Shown piece by piece: positions 1 through 7,557 of a stretch of DNA of 48,947 nucleotides (positions are counted from its first letter, which is position 1; each line of letters opens with the position of its first letter). Both the position numbers and the translations under genes were made by a program. The notes under the pieces were generated by a model. That model searched no databases and was not told where the DNA came from. It saw only the letters and a list, made by a program, of their open reading frames with translations. Source of the stretch: Planctomycetota bacterium (GTDB lineage Bacteria > Planctomycetota > Phycisphaerae > Sedimentisphaerales > Anaerobacaceae); NCBI GenBank assembly GCA_022566315.1, contig JADFJC010000016.1, forward strand, positions 1-48,947, written 5' to 3'.

Positions 1-1068
1 GTGCTCACGATGGGCCTCAACCGGAACCAGGGAGAAGACCCGCAGATCGCAGCACGTTTCTTCCAGGACGCGGCTGACCGGATCGCCGCACTCCCCGGCG
101 TGGCCATGGTCGGGATCACCACCAATCTTCCCCTCTCGTCCGAGAACTTGGGCGGCGGGTCGTTTCGAATTGAGTCGAAGCCGCGAGACGACGACGAGCT
201 CCCACCCGTGGCGATGTATCGGGCCGTGGGGCCGTCGTACTTTGCGTCGCTCGGAATTCCCATCGCTTCCGGGCGGGACGTGGAGCGCGCGGACTGGGAA
301 GAAGCGCGCCCCGTGGTCTGGGTCAACGAACGCTTCGAGCAGATGTTCCTAGATGGCGACGCCCTCGGAGAACGCATCTCATGGGGCGACGCCCCCGACT
401 CTGTGTGGGCCGAGGTCGTGGGCGTGGTCGGCGACGTCCGCGAGCTTGGAATCGAAGACGAGGAACTTCCCAGCAACGCTTATTTTCCGCTCGTGGTGGC
501 GGGCGCGGCGAGCATCCAAGTGCAAAGCGCGTTCCTCACCATAAAGATGATCGAGGGGCAGGATCCCACGTCGGTGATCGCCGGTGCCCGAGCGACGGTC
601 CGCCAGCTCGACCGCCGGGTGCCGATTACGGCGACGCGCACGATGGATGACATCGTGAGCGAGGCGATGCAGGGCACGTCGGTCACCATGCTCGTGCTGG
701 GGCTCGGTACGGCGATGGCACTCTTCATGGGGGCCATCGGACTCGCCGGCGTCATCTCCTACGTCGTGGGCGAGCGCACGTCAGAAATCGGCGTCCGGAT
801 GGCTCTCGGAGCGGAGCCAAGTGACGTGACCCGTATGATCCTCAGGCAGTCGATGGTCGTGACGCTGTCCGGTACGGTGATCGGCTTGATCGGGGCACTG
901 GGGCTCACCCGCCTCATGCAGTCCCTACTCTTCGAGGTGTCGGCGACGGATCCGGTGACCTTCCTCACCGCGCCCGTCATACTCGTTCTAGTGAGTCTCG
1001 TGGCGACCTGGCTACCGGTTCGCAAGGCGGCGCGGATCAACCCGATCGAGGCACTGCGATCCGAGTAG
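1..1068 (+). CDS. ADOP/MacB-type ABC permease, C-terminal part (5' end outside window)
   Basis: The 355 visible residues are the C-terminal part of a MacB/FtsX-type permease. A periplasmic domain comes first (about residues 1-215), followed by three hydrophobic segments (about 225-255, 285-305 and 320-340). The end, with its R-K-A-A-R-I-N-P-I-E-A-L-R sequence, is typical of the FtsX/ADOP family (acidobacterial duplicated orphan permeases). The GTG at base 1 is almost certainly internal codon, so the gene is 5'-truncated by the window edge. The family acts in the inner membrane in efflux or envelope stress. GC content is much higher than in the genes beyond 1.6 kb, and a second gene of the same family follows at 1197. 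I infer a different source organism from the rest of the contig. Confidence 0.85.
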   Translation: MLTMGLNRNQGEDPQIAARFFQDAADRIAALPGVAMVGITTNLPLSSENLGGGSFRIESKPRDDDELPPVAMYRAVGPSYFASLGIPIASGRDVERADWEEARPVVWVNERFEQMFLDGDALGERISWGDAPDSVWAEVVGVVGDVRELGIEDEELPSNAYFPLVVAGAASIQVQSAFLTIKMIEGQDPTSVIAGARATVRQLDRRVPITATRTMDDIVSEAMQGTSVTMLVLGLGTAMALFMGAIGLAGVISYVVGERTSEIGVRMALGAEPSDVTRMILRQSMVVTLSGTVIGLIGALGLTRLMQSLLFEVSATDPVTFLTAPVILVLVSLVATWLPVRKAARINPIEALRSE

Positions 1069-1196
1069 CCGTGGACACGCCGACTGGCTCCACGACCCCA
1101 GATGTCGCCAAGTTGCAACGCGAACCCTCTGGCGGCGGTCCAACGTAGGTCCGGGAAGTTGCGACCTCCTGTCGTGACGAAGGCAGAGGGAGAATA

Positions 1197-1583
1197 ATGA
1201 CGGGGCTCAAGTACGCGCTACGCACGCTCACCAAAACACCGTTCGTATCGACCCTGGCCATCGTGTCTCTGGCGCTCGGCATCGGTGCGAATACGGCCAT
1301 CTTCTCACTCTTCGATCAAATGCTCCTCCGGGCGCTCCCGGTGGAGGAGCCCGACCGCCTGGTCAACCTCTCCGCCCCCGGCCCGAACCCGGGGTCGCAG
1401 TCGTGCAACCAGGCCGGGCCCTGCGAGGCTGTGTGGAGCTACCCCATGTTCAAGGACCTCGAACGTGCGCAGGGAAGCTTCACAGGCATCGCGGCACACA
1501 TGCTCTTCGGAGCCAACCTCGCGCAGTCCGGCCAAACGAGGAGCGGCCAGGGCATGCTCGGCAGGCAAGGCTTGTACGCCTGA
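1197..1583 (+). CDS. ADOP-type permease, N-terminal fragment cut at contig junction
   Basis: This gene starts at an ATG preceded by a purine-rich ribosome site (GAGGGAG). It begins with the family N-terminus: a short cytoplasmic lead, then a transmembrane helix with A-L-G-I-G-A-N-T-A-I-F, then a segment on losing the helix that resembles the start of the periplasmic domain. Homology-like sequence stops after G-Q-G-M-L, at about base 1559. The last eight codons before the stop at 1581 lie in foreign sequence and are noise. Full family members have about 800 residues, so only about 15% is present. The gene is adjacent to and co-oriented with the preceding permease, which is the usual arrangement for these duplicated genes. 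Confidence 0.8.
   Translation: MTGLKYALRTLTKTPFVSTLAIVSLALGIGANTAIFSLFDQMLLRALPVEEPDRLVNLSAPGPNPGSQSCNQAGPCEAVWSYPMFKDLERAQGSFTGIAAHMLFGANLAQSGQTRSGQGMLGRQGLYA
1552..1566. other. Abrupt join between two unrelated genomes
   Basis: Around base 1559, a plus-strand ADOP permease and a minus-strand amino-acid ABC permease both lose their family sequence at the same point. GC content drops sharply to the right and stays low for the next 47 kb. No insertion sequence, integrase or long shared sequence is visible at the join. Two genes cut at the same base, with a change of composition, point to a chimeric assembly more than to a biological insertion. Confidence 0.75.
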
Positions 1584-1934
1584 GCGAAATATCTCGGCGA
1601 CATAAGCCGAAGTATTCAATGACAAACCCAGGACAAGCAATGGAAAGCCCATCCCCGTTGGGAAGCGATGGCCCGTCAACGACAGAAAAACTCCCGGCAG
1701 GGCAAACACCAAAAAGAGCAATAGCGGAATGGGGGGCAGATTACGAAACAGCGAGACGTAAATCTTCGCGCCGATCCGACCAGATCGACTCGAAGAAGTG
1801 GCAAACATCGCGACGGCCACCCCGAGCAAAAGTGAGATAACCGTTGTCATGGCCGTGATCAGCAACGTCACTTGCACTCCCGTGCACAGCCAGCCAAAAT
1901 AGGGTTCTGCAAAAATATACTCTCGGAAATTCAT
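1560..1934 (-). CDS. Polar amino-acid ABC transporter permease, N-terminal fragment
   Basis: About 125 residues of a HisM/GlnP-type permease are present, starting M-N-F-R-E-Y. Hydrophobic helices follow at about residues 15-40, 60-80 and 90-105, then the sequence A-E-I-F-R-S-G-V-Q-A-L-P that opens the conserved EAA loop contacting the ATPase. The rest of the loop and the C-terminus are missing because the contig changes identity at about 1559. The open frame runs on to 1305, but that part is only the reverse strand of the foreign ADOP gene. I prefer the ATG at 1934 because it overlaps the stop codon of the upstream ATPase gene as ATGA, which implies translational coupling. Confidence 0.8.
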
Positions 1935-2635
1935 GTTTGAAGCCACTCCCGTGCCAGCGAATCTAACAACGATGAATCTTCGGAAACTTCTATACGCCCG
2001 TCTTCAATCAGTGCAAACCGGTCGCCCGTGTGTTTTGCAAAACGCAGATTGTGGGTAACAAGCAGCATTGACGTCCCTGTGTCGGAGAGGCCCTTGATTG
2101 TGCGCAGCACCTCTCCGATCTGGAACTGGTCGAGTCCGGAAGTTGGCTCGTCAAGAAGCAGTATCATCGGGTCCATAGCCAACGCTCTGGCGATGGCTAC
2201 TCGCTGACGTTCTCCTCCTGAGAGTGATGAGGGATACTGCGTGACTTTTCCAGTCAGCATTACTTTGTCGAACTCGACCATTGCTCGCTCATTGGCCTCT
2301 TCGCGAGATAGTCTGCGAACCTTCCGCAAGCCCAGGGTGACGTTCTGTAATGCGGTCATGTGTGGGAATAGATTGTGCTCCTGGAACACCACGCCGATTT
2401 TGCCATAGAGAGTTTCAGGGTATAGCTGTCCCGCTGCAATGACTGTTTCCCCCAAGACCATTCGGCCACTGTCAAATCCGAGCAGGCCGCTGATTATGCG
2501 TACCAAAGTCGTCTTACCGCTTCCTGACGGGCCGCAGAGAGCAAAGACCATGCCCTTGTCGATCTCGAATGAAACCTCATCCAGCACACGATGGTTGCCG
2601 TAACTCTTGCTGATTCTGTCAACGCGCGAAATCAT
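1931..2635 (-). CDS. Polar amino-acid ABC transporter ATP-binding protein
   Basis: This 234-residue ATPase of the GlnQ/HisP type energises uptake of a polar amino acid. Walker A (G-P-S-G-S-G-K-T-T) is at about residues 35-43, the Q-loop (V-V-F-Q-E) near 82-86, the signature L-S-G-G-E-R-Q near 138-144, and Walker B (L-L-L-D-E-P) near 159-164. The length is normal for the family. The start is supported by GGAGAG just upstream. The gene is followed with a 4-base overlap by the permease. The solute-binding gene would be expected nearby, but the contig breaks beyond the permease. Substrate specificity cannot be read from the sequence. Confidence 0.9.
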   Translation of the reverse strand: MISRVDRISKSYGNHRVLDEVSFEIDKGMVFALCGPSGSGKTTLVRIISGLLGFDSGRMVLGETVIAAGQLYPETLYGKIGVVFQEHNLFPHMTALQNVTLGLRKVRRLSREEANERAMVEFDKVMLTGKVTQYPSSLSGGERQRVAIARALAMDPMILLLDEPTSGLDQFQIGEVLRTIKGLSDTGTSMLLVTHNLRFAKHTGDRFALIEDGRIEVSEDSSLLDSLAREWLQT

Positions 2636-2703
2636 GCATCTCTCCGTTTTGCACGGTGATTGTCTGTTTCATGTCCTTGTGCCCTTAGAGCCTTTCTATC
2701 CGA

Positions 2704-2744
2704 ATAAAAAAGGCGGGCAAGAGAAGCTCGTCTCTTTACCCGCC
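2704..2744 (-). terminator. Rho-independent terminator after the left selenoprotein gene
   Basis: On the minus strand a long GC-rich hairpin (GGCGGG with an AAAGAG extension, pairing to CTCTT and CCCGCC) is followed directly by a run of T. It lies 23 bases after the TAA at 2767, which is exactly where the UGA-readthrough frame ends. This supports the longer reading of that gene, because the UGA itself lies about 150 bases further upstream. It also separates this gene from the ABC transporter genes. Confidence 0.85.
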
Positions 2745-2766
2745 GGTGCTTGTGGCTCGATTTCTT

Positions 2767-3426
2767 TTACTCTATCAAGTGCCAGGTTTTATCCTGTATC
2801 GTTTCAAACGGCCCCAGGTCAATATCCACCAACACCTGGTACTTGCCCTTGAAGTCCCTTGGCACCCGCCACGAGTACCGGCATGTATCGCCTCAGCCAT
2901 ACTCGAATTTGCCAGAGGCAAGTACGTTTCCTGTCTCATCGACGATTTTCAATTTCGGCGGGGCAAGTCTCTTTCCGTTCTTCGTTATCGCGGCGGAATA
3001 GTGCACACCTGCCCGGCCAAAGATTGAAAGACCTATTGAGACCAACGAACTGCTTTTGCTGATGCTGGGTTTAATCAGGAATGGCAGGCCAATTTCGAGC
3101 CGCGTCGTTTCATTATCTTTCACTTTGATTGTTGACAGCTTTCCCCAGGGGCCGCTGCTGTCAATCCGCCAGGTATCGCCGCCCTGCTTCATCGACAGGC
3201 TCAACTGTTCCGGCCTGTGTGCTCGTGCACTTACTGTAGTTGGCTCTGCTCCTGAGTTAATCGTTGCTTTATTGAATAGACCGCCGGCAAGCTGCAATTT
3301 TGCGGCAGCACCGCCAGCATCAATTTTTATTTGACCTTTTTGGCTTTTCCCCTGCGAATAGGAGTACAATAGCAGAACCGCTGCTGCTATAATGGCGACA
3401 GAAATCCATATATCTCTTTTTTTCAT
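2767..3426 (-). CDS. Candidate selenoprotein, membrane-anchored, Sec at residue 178
   Basis: The plain frame stops at a TGA (2893-2895) after 177 codons. Reading through it gives 41 further codons that look fully protein-like and end at TAA (2767-2769), just before a strong terminator. The product has 219 residues: M-K-K-R-D, one transmembrane helix (about 8-22), then a polar, probably periplasmic part rich in beta-strand pattern. The Sec region reads F-E-Y-G-U-G-D-T-C-R-Y-S-W, so a cysteine lies four residues after the Sec. AGGAG precedes the ATG at 3426. The gene is divergent from selA, whose product makes Sec-tRNA. I do not recognise the family; a redox or metal-binding role for the Sec/Cys pair is inference. 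The alternative is a nonsense-mutated gene, which fits poorly with the intact remaining frame and nearby selAB. Confidence 0.8.
2861..2895 (-). promoter_or_regulatory. Candidate bacterial SECIS element of the left selenoprotein
   Basis: Read on the minus strand, the TGA at 2895-2893 is followed by 13 bases, then GGTAC, a 9-base loop and GTGCC. The five-base stem puts the loop about 18 bases after the UGA, close to the distance in known bacterial SECIS hairpins, and the loop holds several G. A competing fold pairs GCC with GGC around a loop that begins GGU. The fold was judged by eye only. Confidence 0.5.
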
Positions 3427-3691
3427 AGTAACTCCTACTGTAAAAGATTACAAATCCGTAATATCTAACTCTATAATTCCTTCAGATTCAAGCCTGATTT
3501 ATTCGACAAAAACGCTTTCTATTGAGCCGGCACCCTCTTCTTTTTGTAACCTTAGACGCTAAAACAGCGATTTCGTTATATTTTTCGCGTTTTTTCGGGA
3601 AAAAACCGTAAATTTTCGCTGATTATTTTACCCAAAATGTCCCCAAATGTCCAGAAAAAAATACTGATGATAAGCTTCTCCGGCAAACTGC
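3427..3691. other. Intergenic region between the divergent selenoprotein gene and selA
   Basis: This AT-rich stretch separates the left selenoprotein gene from selA. I see no ORF, tRNA or convincing promoter for the minus-strand gene. In particular there is no tRNA-Sec gene (selC) here, although that is a common place for one. The selA promoter lies at its right end. Confidence 0.5.
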
Positions 3692-3719
3692 TTGCTTTTC
3701 TTTGTGTATAAAGTAGAAT
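3692..3719 (+). promoter_or_regulatory. Probable sigma-70 promoter of selA-selB
   Basis: TTGCTT and TAGAAT are separated by 16 bases, about 55 bases before the selA start codon. It is the best promoter match in the upstream region and would drive both selA and selB, since they are only 12 bases apart. Confidence 0.5.
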
Positions 3720-3773
3720 GAGTTTTCGATGTTCATCTTAACGGTTTCCATTTTATAGAGTCCAAGGTAACTT

Positions 3774-5180
3774 ATGGAAAAGCAGAACGAGCAATTGCTG
3801 CGAAAATTGCCTTCGGTCGATGGCCTTTTAAAAGACCCCGACCTGGATAGTCTCGTCGCCGAGGTGGGCAGGAAAGTAGTGGCTGATTCAATCCGCCGGG
3901 CGGTTGACGAAGTTCGAGAGATCCTTATCTCTCAAACAGCATCCGAAATGGATGAAACCACAATTCGTCAGAAAATCATAGCTGATACCAAACGCTGTGT
4001 AAAAGCAGTTATGCGCCCGTACTATCGAAGAGTCGTTAACGCAACCGGCATCATTTTGCATACCGGCCTTGGTCGTGCAGTCCTTCCCTCGAAGGCGCTG
4101 CGCCAGATTCAGGACGAATTGTCGGGATATTCGCTGCTCCAGGCGGATACTGAAACCGGCAAACGCTCAAAGCGAGACGAGCGCATCGAGCAGCTCCTGC
4201 AACAGTTGACCGGTGCCGAGGCAGCCACCGTCGTCAATAACAATGCCGCTGCCACTTCTATTGTGTTGAATACCGTTGCGAACGGTAAAGAGGTCATAGT
4301 TTCCCGCGGCCAGCTCGTTGAAATCGGCGGTTCGTTCCGCCTGCCGGACGTTATGGCTTTTAGCGGGGCAAAACTCGTTGAGGTCGGGGCCACCAATAAA
4401 ACACACCGGCGTGACTACGTCAATGCGATTACCGAGAATACCGCTGCGATTCTGCGTGTGCACCCGAGCAATTACAAAATTCAGGGATTCTCGTCGGAAG
4501 TGCCGCTCGATGAGATTGCTGAGATAGCGCATTCACATGAGCTGATTATGATTGACGACGTCGGCGCGGGTGCGCTTATCGATTTTTCGCAATTCGGATT
4601 TGAACCTGAACCGACCCTGGCCGAATCAATCAGTAAAGGGGCCGACATTATCACTTCGAGTGCCGACAAGCTGATAGGTGCCTCTCAGGGAGGAATCATT
4701 CTCGGCAAAGCCGAACTGATAGAGGCCGTACGCAAGAACCAGTTTGCCAGAATCGTCCGTGTCGGGAAACTTACCCTTGTGGCGCTGGAGGCCACTTTGA
4801 AACTTTTCCTCGACGAATCAGTGGCACTCAGCCAGGTCCCTACCTTGCAAATGCTCAGACGGGATGCCTCCGAAATCGCTAAGAAAGCCAGGCGATTAGC
4901 TTCTCAGCTTGGCAAAAGCATTTCCAATTCCACTATCACGACCATCCCCGGCTTTTCGCAGATGGGCAGCGGTTCCCTGCCGACGCAAAATCTGGCAACG
5001 ACACTGGTAGCCATACGCCCGGAAAAAATCAGTGTAGAGTTACTTGCCAGCCGGCTTCGCCGATACAACACTCCGATTTTTACCCGCATCCAGAACGACC
5101 AGGTCCTTATCGACCCCCGAACTCTTCTTGGTGGGGATGATAAGATAGTTATTAAAGCGCTGCTCGATATTCTCGGTTAA
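3774..5180 (+). CDS. selA: L-seryl-tRNA(Sec) selenium transferase SelA
   Basis: SelA is a PLP-dependent enzyme that converts seryl-tRNA(Sec) to selenocysteinyl-tRNA(Sec) using selenophosphate. The 468 residues match the usual family length. The N-terminal domain ends in V-N-A-T-G-I-I-L-H-T-G-L-G-R-A, a strong family signature. The PLP lysine is in S-S-A-D-K-L-I-G-A-S-Q-G-G at residue 299. AAGGT precedes the ATG. selB follows 12 bases downstream, so the two form an operon. Finding the pair here shows that the organism inserts selenocysteine and supports reading the neighbouring in-frame UGA codons as Sec. Confidence 0.97.
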   Translation: MEKQNEQLLRKLPSVDGLLKDPDLDSLVAEVGRKVVADSIRRAVDEVREILISQTASEMDETTIRQKIIADTKRCVKAVMRPYYRRVVNATGIILHTGLGRAVLPSKALRQIQDELSGYSLLQADTETGKRSKRDERIEQLLQQLTGAEAATVVNNNAAATSIVLNTVANGKEVIVSRGQLVEIGGSFRLPDVMAFSGAKLVEVGATNKTHRRDYVNAITENTAAILRVHPSNYKIQGFSSEVPLDEIAEIAHSHELIMIDDVGAGALIDFSQFGFEPEPTLAESISKGADIITSSADKLIGASQGGIILGKAELIEAVRKNQFARIVRVGKLTLVALEATLKLFLDESVALSQVPTLQMLRRDASEIAKKARRLASQLGKSISNSTITTIPGFSQMGSGSLPTQNLATTLVAIRPEKISVELLASRLRRYNTPIFTRIQNDQVLIDPRTLLGGDDKIVIKALLDILG

Positions 5181-5192
5181 GAGTTAAGGCCT

Positions 5193-7205
5193 ATGAGCAC
5201 GTCACAAAAGAACATCACGCTTGGTACTGCCGGCCACATAGACCACGGCAAAACAGCACTGATAAAATGCCTGACCGGATGTGACACGGACCATCTCAAG
5301 GCTGAAAAGGAACGCGGAATGTCTATCGACCTCGGATTTGCACCGTGCACTGTCTCCGGCCTGGAGGTCGGTATCGTTGACGTCCCCGGCCATGAGAACT
5401 TTATAAAAACGATGGTCGCCGGGGCAAGCGGTATTGATGGCGCTATCTTCGTTATTGCCGCTGACGACGGCGTGATGCCGCAAACGCGTGAGCATCTCGA
5501 CATACTTACTCTGCTCGGTGTCAAATACGGCGTTGTGGCTTTGACGAAAGTAGATTGCGTTGAGCCGGAGCGTGTGCAGAACGTTACGGCCGAGGTTAAG
5601 GATTTTCTTGTCGGCACATTTTTGGAAGACGCCCCGATTCTTCCTGTGTCCGGTGTAACAGGCCAGGGCTTCGATGTCTTTTACGAGGCCCTTCAAGAGC
5701 TTGTCGGCACAATCGAACCGAAGAGAACCGACGGCGTATTTCGACTGCCGGTCGAGCGGACGTTCTCTGTCAAAGGTTACGGCACGGTGGTTACCGGCAT
5801 TCCGGTTGCAGGCACAGCTAAAATCGGCGACGAAATGGTCCTTTTTCCCCACGGAACAAAAAGCCGGCTAAAAGCCATACAGGTCTATAAACGAGACAGC
5901 GAGATTGCTATGGTCGGCCAGTGCGCCGCGCTCAACGTCCCTCAATGGGACTACAAGACCATCAAACGCGGTAATGTGGTTACGCTCGGCGAATTTTTCC
6001 AGCCGCAGCAGTGGTACTTGTGTAAACTTAGAGTCCTCCCTCATATAAAATCTCCTCTTAAAAATGGTACTAAGATAAAGTTTCACACCGGCACCTCCGA
6101 AATTGTTGCTACGGTATATCTGCTGGAAGAAAGCAGGGCCACTGCCGGTAGCGAGTGTCTCGTTCAGGTCAGATTAGACGAGCCTGTTGTAGCGGCCCCA
6201 CGCGACCGTTTCATACTGCGAACCCTCTCGCCCGTACAAACAATCGGCGGCGGAATAATTGTCGAGGCACTTTCCGAAAAACTCAACCGAAAACATCCCC
6301 AGACACTTCAGGATGTCAAAGACCGCGCACAAGCCGTGCTTACCGATAAGGATTTTGCTGAGTACTGTATAAAAACCGCCGAGGCCTTTGCTGTCAATGA
6401 AACCAAACTTTCAATCCGTACCAAGATACTTCCCGAACGGCTCAAAGCAATCATCGCCGAGCTTGTACAACAGGATAAGGTATTGTATTTGGATTCAAAG
6501 CTGTATATCCACACAGAGACGGCTGATAATGTCCAGCAACAACTGCTTAGCATCGTGAGTGACTTTCACCACAGCAAGCCCGAAAGTCCCGGATTGACCA
6601 TCGAGCAGTTACTCGATGCTGGATGCCGGATGCTCGATGCTCGTCGAGAATCAAGGATTGTTTTTGACAGTATTCTCAAGCTGCTAATCTCGCAGGGAAA
6701 ACTCGTCGAAAGAAAACATCGTCTGGCTTTGCCTGAGCATCGCGAGACGTTCAGCGAAGATGAGCAAAAATTGCTCCGGAGCATCGAATCACTTTTCAGA
6801 GACCGACCCTTTAATCCACCCAAATACGAAGAAGTTATTGAACATACCGCAGCGGCCCCGGAAAAGGTGCAGAAAATTCTGCAGATACTAATCGAGCAGG
6901 AACGTCTCATCCGGGTTGCCCAGTACCAATGGTCCGGAGGCGAAAGAGCCAAACAGAAGTCGGGCTTTCATCCGGACGATTCGGCTGCAATTGGTGCGGG
7001 TCTGCTTTTTCACAGCGAGGCAATTGAACAGGCCCGTCAAATTTTAGTCTCGTTCATCAATAAAGAAGGCAGACTGGAAAGTGTAAAGTTCAAGTATCTT
7101 CTTGATACCACCAGGAAATTCGCCATTCCGCTTCTCGACTATTTTGACCGCGTCGGCGTAACCCGACGGGAAGGTTATACGAGATATTTGAAAAGTCGCG
7201 GTTGA
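5193..7205 (+). CDS. selB: Selenocysteine-specific elongation factor SelB
   Basis: SelB is a GTPase that carries Sec-tRNA to ribosomes paused at UGA and binds the SECIS hairpin through its C-terminal winged helices. The 670 residues begin with the G1 motif G-H-I-D-H-G-K-T (14-21), D-V-P-G-H-E and T-K-V-D, followed by EF-Tu-like beta-barrel domains and a long helical, basic C-terminus ending in the RNA-binding winged-helix region. It is slightly longer than typical (about 600-640). Part of the excess is a D-A-G-C-R-M-L-D-A-R-R-E stretch near residues 474-485, encoded by a repeat that also occurs at 7.6 kb. The frame is open across the repeat, so the gene is probably functional. Confidence 0.96.
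   Translation: MSTSQKNITLGTAGHIDHGKTALIKCLTGCDTDHLKAEKERGMSIDLGFAPCTVSGLEVGIVDVPGHENFIKTMVAGASGIDGAIFVIAADDGVMPQTREHLDILTLLGVKYGVVALTKVDCVEPERVQNVTAEVKDFLVGTFLEDAPILPVSGVTGQGFDVFYEALQELVGTIEPKRTDGVFRLPVERTFSVKGYGTVVTGIPVAGTAKIGDEMVLFPHGTKSRLKAIQVYKRDSEIAMVGQCAALNVPQWDYKTIKRGNVVTLGEFFQPQQWYLCKLRVLPHIKSPLKNGTKIKFHTGTSEIVATVYLLEESRATAGSECLVQVRLDEPVVAAPRDRFILRTLSPVQTIGGGIIVEALSEKLNRKHPQTLQDVKDRAQAVLTDKDFAEYCIKTAEAFAVNETKLSIRTKILPERLKAIIAELVQQDKVLYLDSKLYIHTETADNVQQQLLSIVSDFHHSKPESPGLTIEQLLDAGCRMLDARRESRIVFDSILKLLISQGKLVERKHRLALPEHRETFSEDEQKLLRSIESLFRDRPFNPPKYEEVIEHTAAAPEKVQKILQILIEQERLIRVAQYQWSGGERAKQKSGFHPDDSAAIGAGLLFHSEAIEQARQILVSFINKEGRLESVKFKYLLDTTRKFAIPLLDYFDRVGVTRREGYTRYLKSRG
6606..6660 (+). 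repeat. Dispersed GATGCTGGATGC-type repeat inside selB
   Basis: The bases here repeat a GATGCTGGATGC / GATGCTCG word and continue CGAGAATCAAGGA. A closely related stretch lies outside genes at about 7592-7645. It encodes the odd, Asp/Arg-rich segment near residue 480 of SelB and keeps the reading frame. Confidence 0.6.
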
Positions 7206-7230
7206 CTAATCGGTTAATGGTTGATATAAT
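7202..7230 (+). promoter_or_regulatory. Consensus sigma-70 promoter for the right selenoprotein gene
   Basis: TTGACT and TATAAT are separated by exactly 17 bases, the best promoter in the window. The -35 box overlaps the selB stop codon. Transcription would start near 7237 and give a leader of about 38 bases carrying the ribosome site of the gene at 7275. The small gene can therefore be expressed independently of selAB. Confidence 0.75.
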
Positions 7231-7274
7231 CAAAGTACCGGAACTTACCTTTGGTATTTTTTGGAGAGATAAAA

Positions 7275-7553
7275 ATGCGTTTAGGGAAAATTTCTGCAAT
7301 TTTGTTAGGCATAGCCGCCGTCACGGTGTGTGCACTTTTAATACTTCAGCCCGGCTGAGGCAATCCCCTTGCTGCCCTTGGAGGGCTGCTGATTATCTTC
7401 TCATTTCTTGCTGCCTTGATAGTTGGCATCGTGGGAATCGTCTGCGATAAACGCAAGATACTTGCGATTATCACTACCATCATTGCCGGCGGATTCGCGC
7501 TCTTTTATCTGTGTATGATGGCATTCGGCATAATCATTATGATGTGTCGTTGA
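7275..7553 (+). CDS. Candidate small membrane selenoprotein, Sec at residue 28
   Basis: GGAGAG lies eight bases before the ATG. The frame meets a TGA at codon 28 (7356-7358) and continues, hydrophobic and uninterrupted, to a final TGA at 7551-7553, giving 92 residues. Three transmembrane helices are predicted: about residues 6-24, 35-56 and 62-90. The Sec context is L-Q-P-G-U-G-N-P, in the loop after helix 1. With basic residues at M-R-L-G-K and C-D-K-R-K on the other side, the Sec loop should face the periplasm. Cysteines occur at 19, 57, 80 and 91. The gene sits 69 bases after selB with its own consensus promoter. I do not recognise the family. Ordinary gene finding would miss it, since neither half is long. 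Confidence 0.78.
7356..7389 (+). promoter_or_regulatory. Candidate bacterial SECIS element of the small selenoprotein
   Basis: After the UGA come 12 bases, then GCTGCCC, the loop TTGGA, and GGGCTGC. The stem has six Watson-Crick pairs and one internal U-U mismatch. The loop begins 20 bases after the UGA and contains G residues, as expected for an element read by SelB. The hairpin lies within the coding sequence, as in other bacterial selenoprotein genes. Confidence 0.6.
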
Positions 7554-7557
7554 GCAT

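Noticed and set aside
1305-1559. Continuation of the amino-acid permease frame
   Set aside because: It is the reverse strand of the foreign ADOP gene; permease-like sequence stops at the junction.
3427-3773. tRNA-Sec (selC)
   Set aside because: Looked for next to selAB and elsewhere by anticodon TCA with a long variable arm; none seen in the window.
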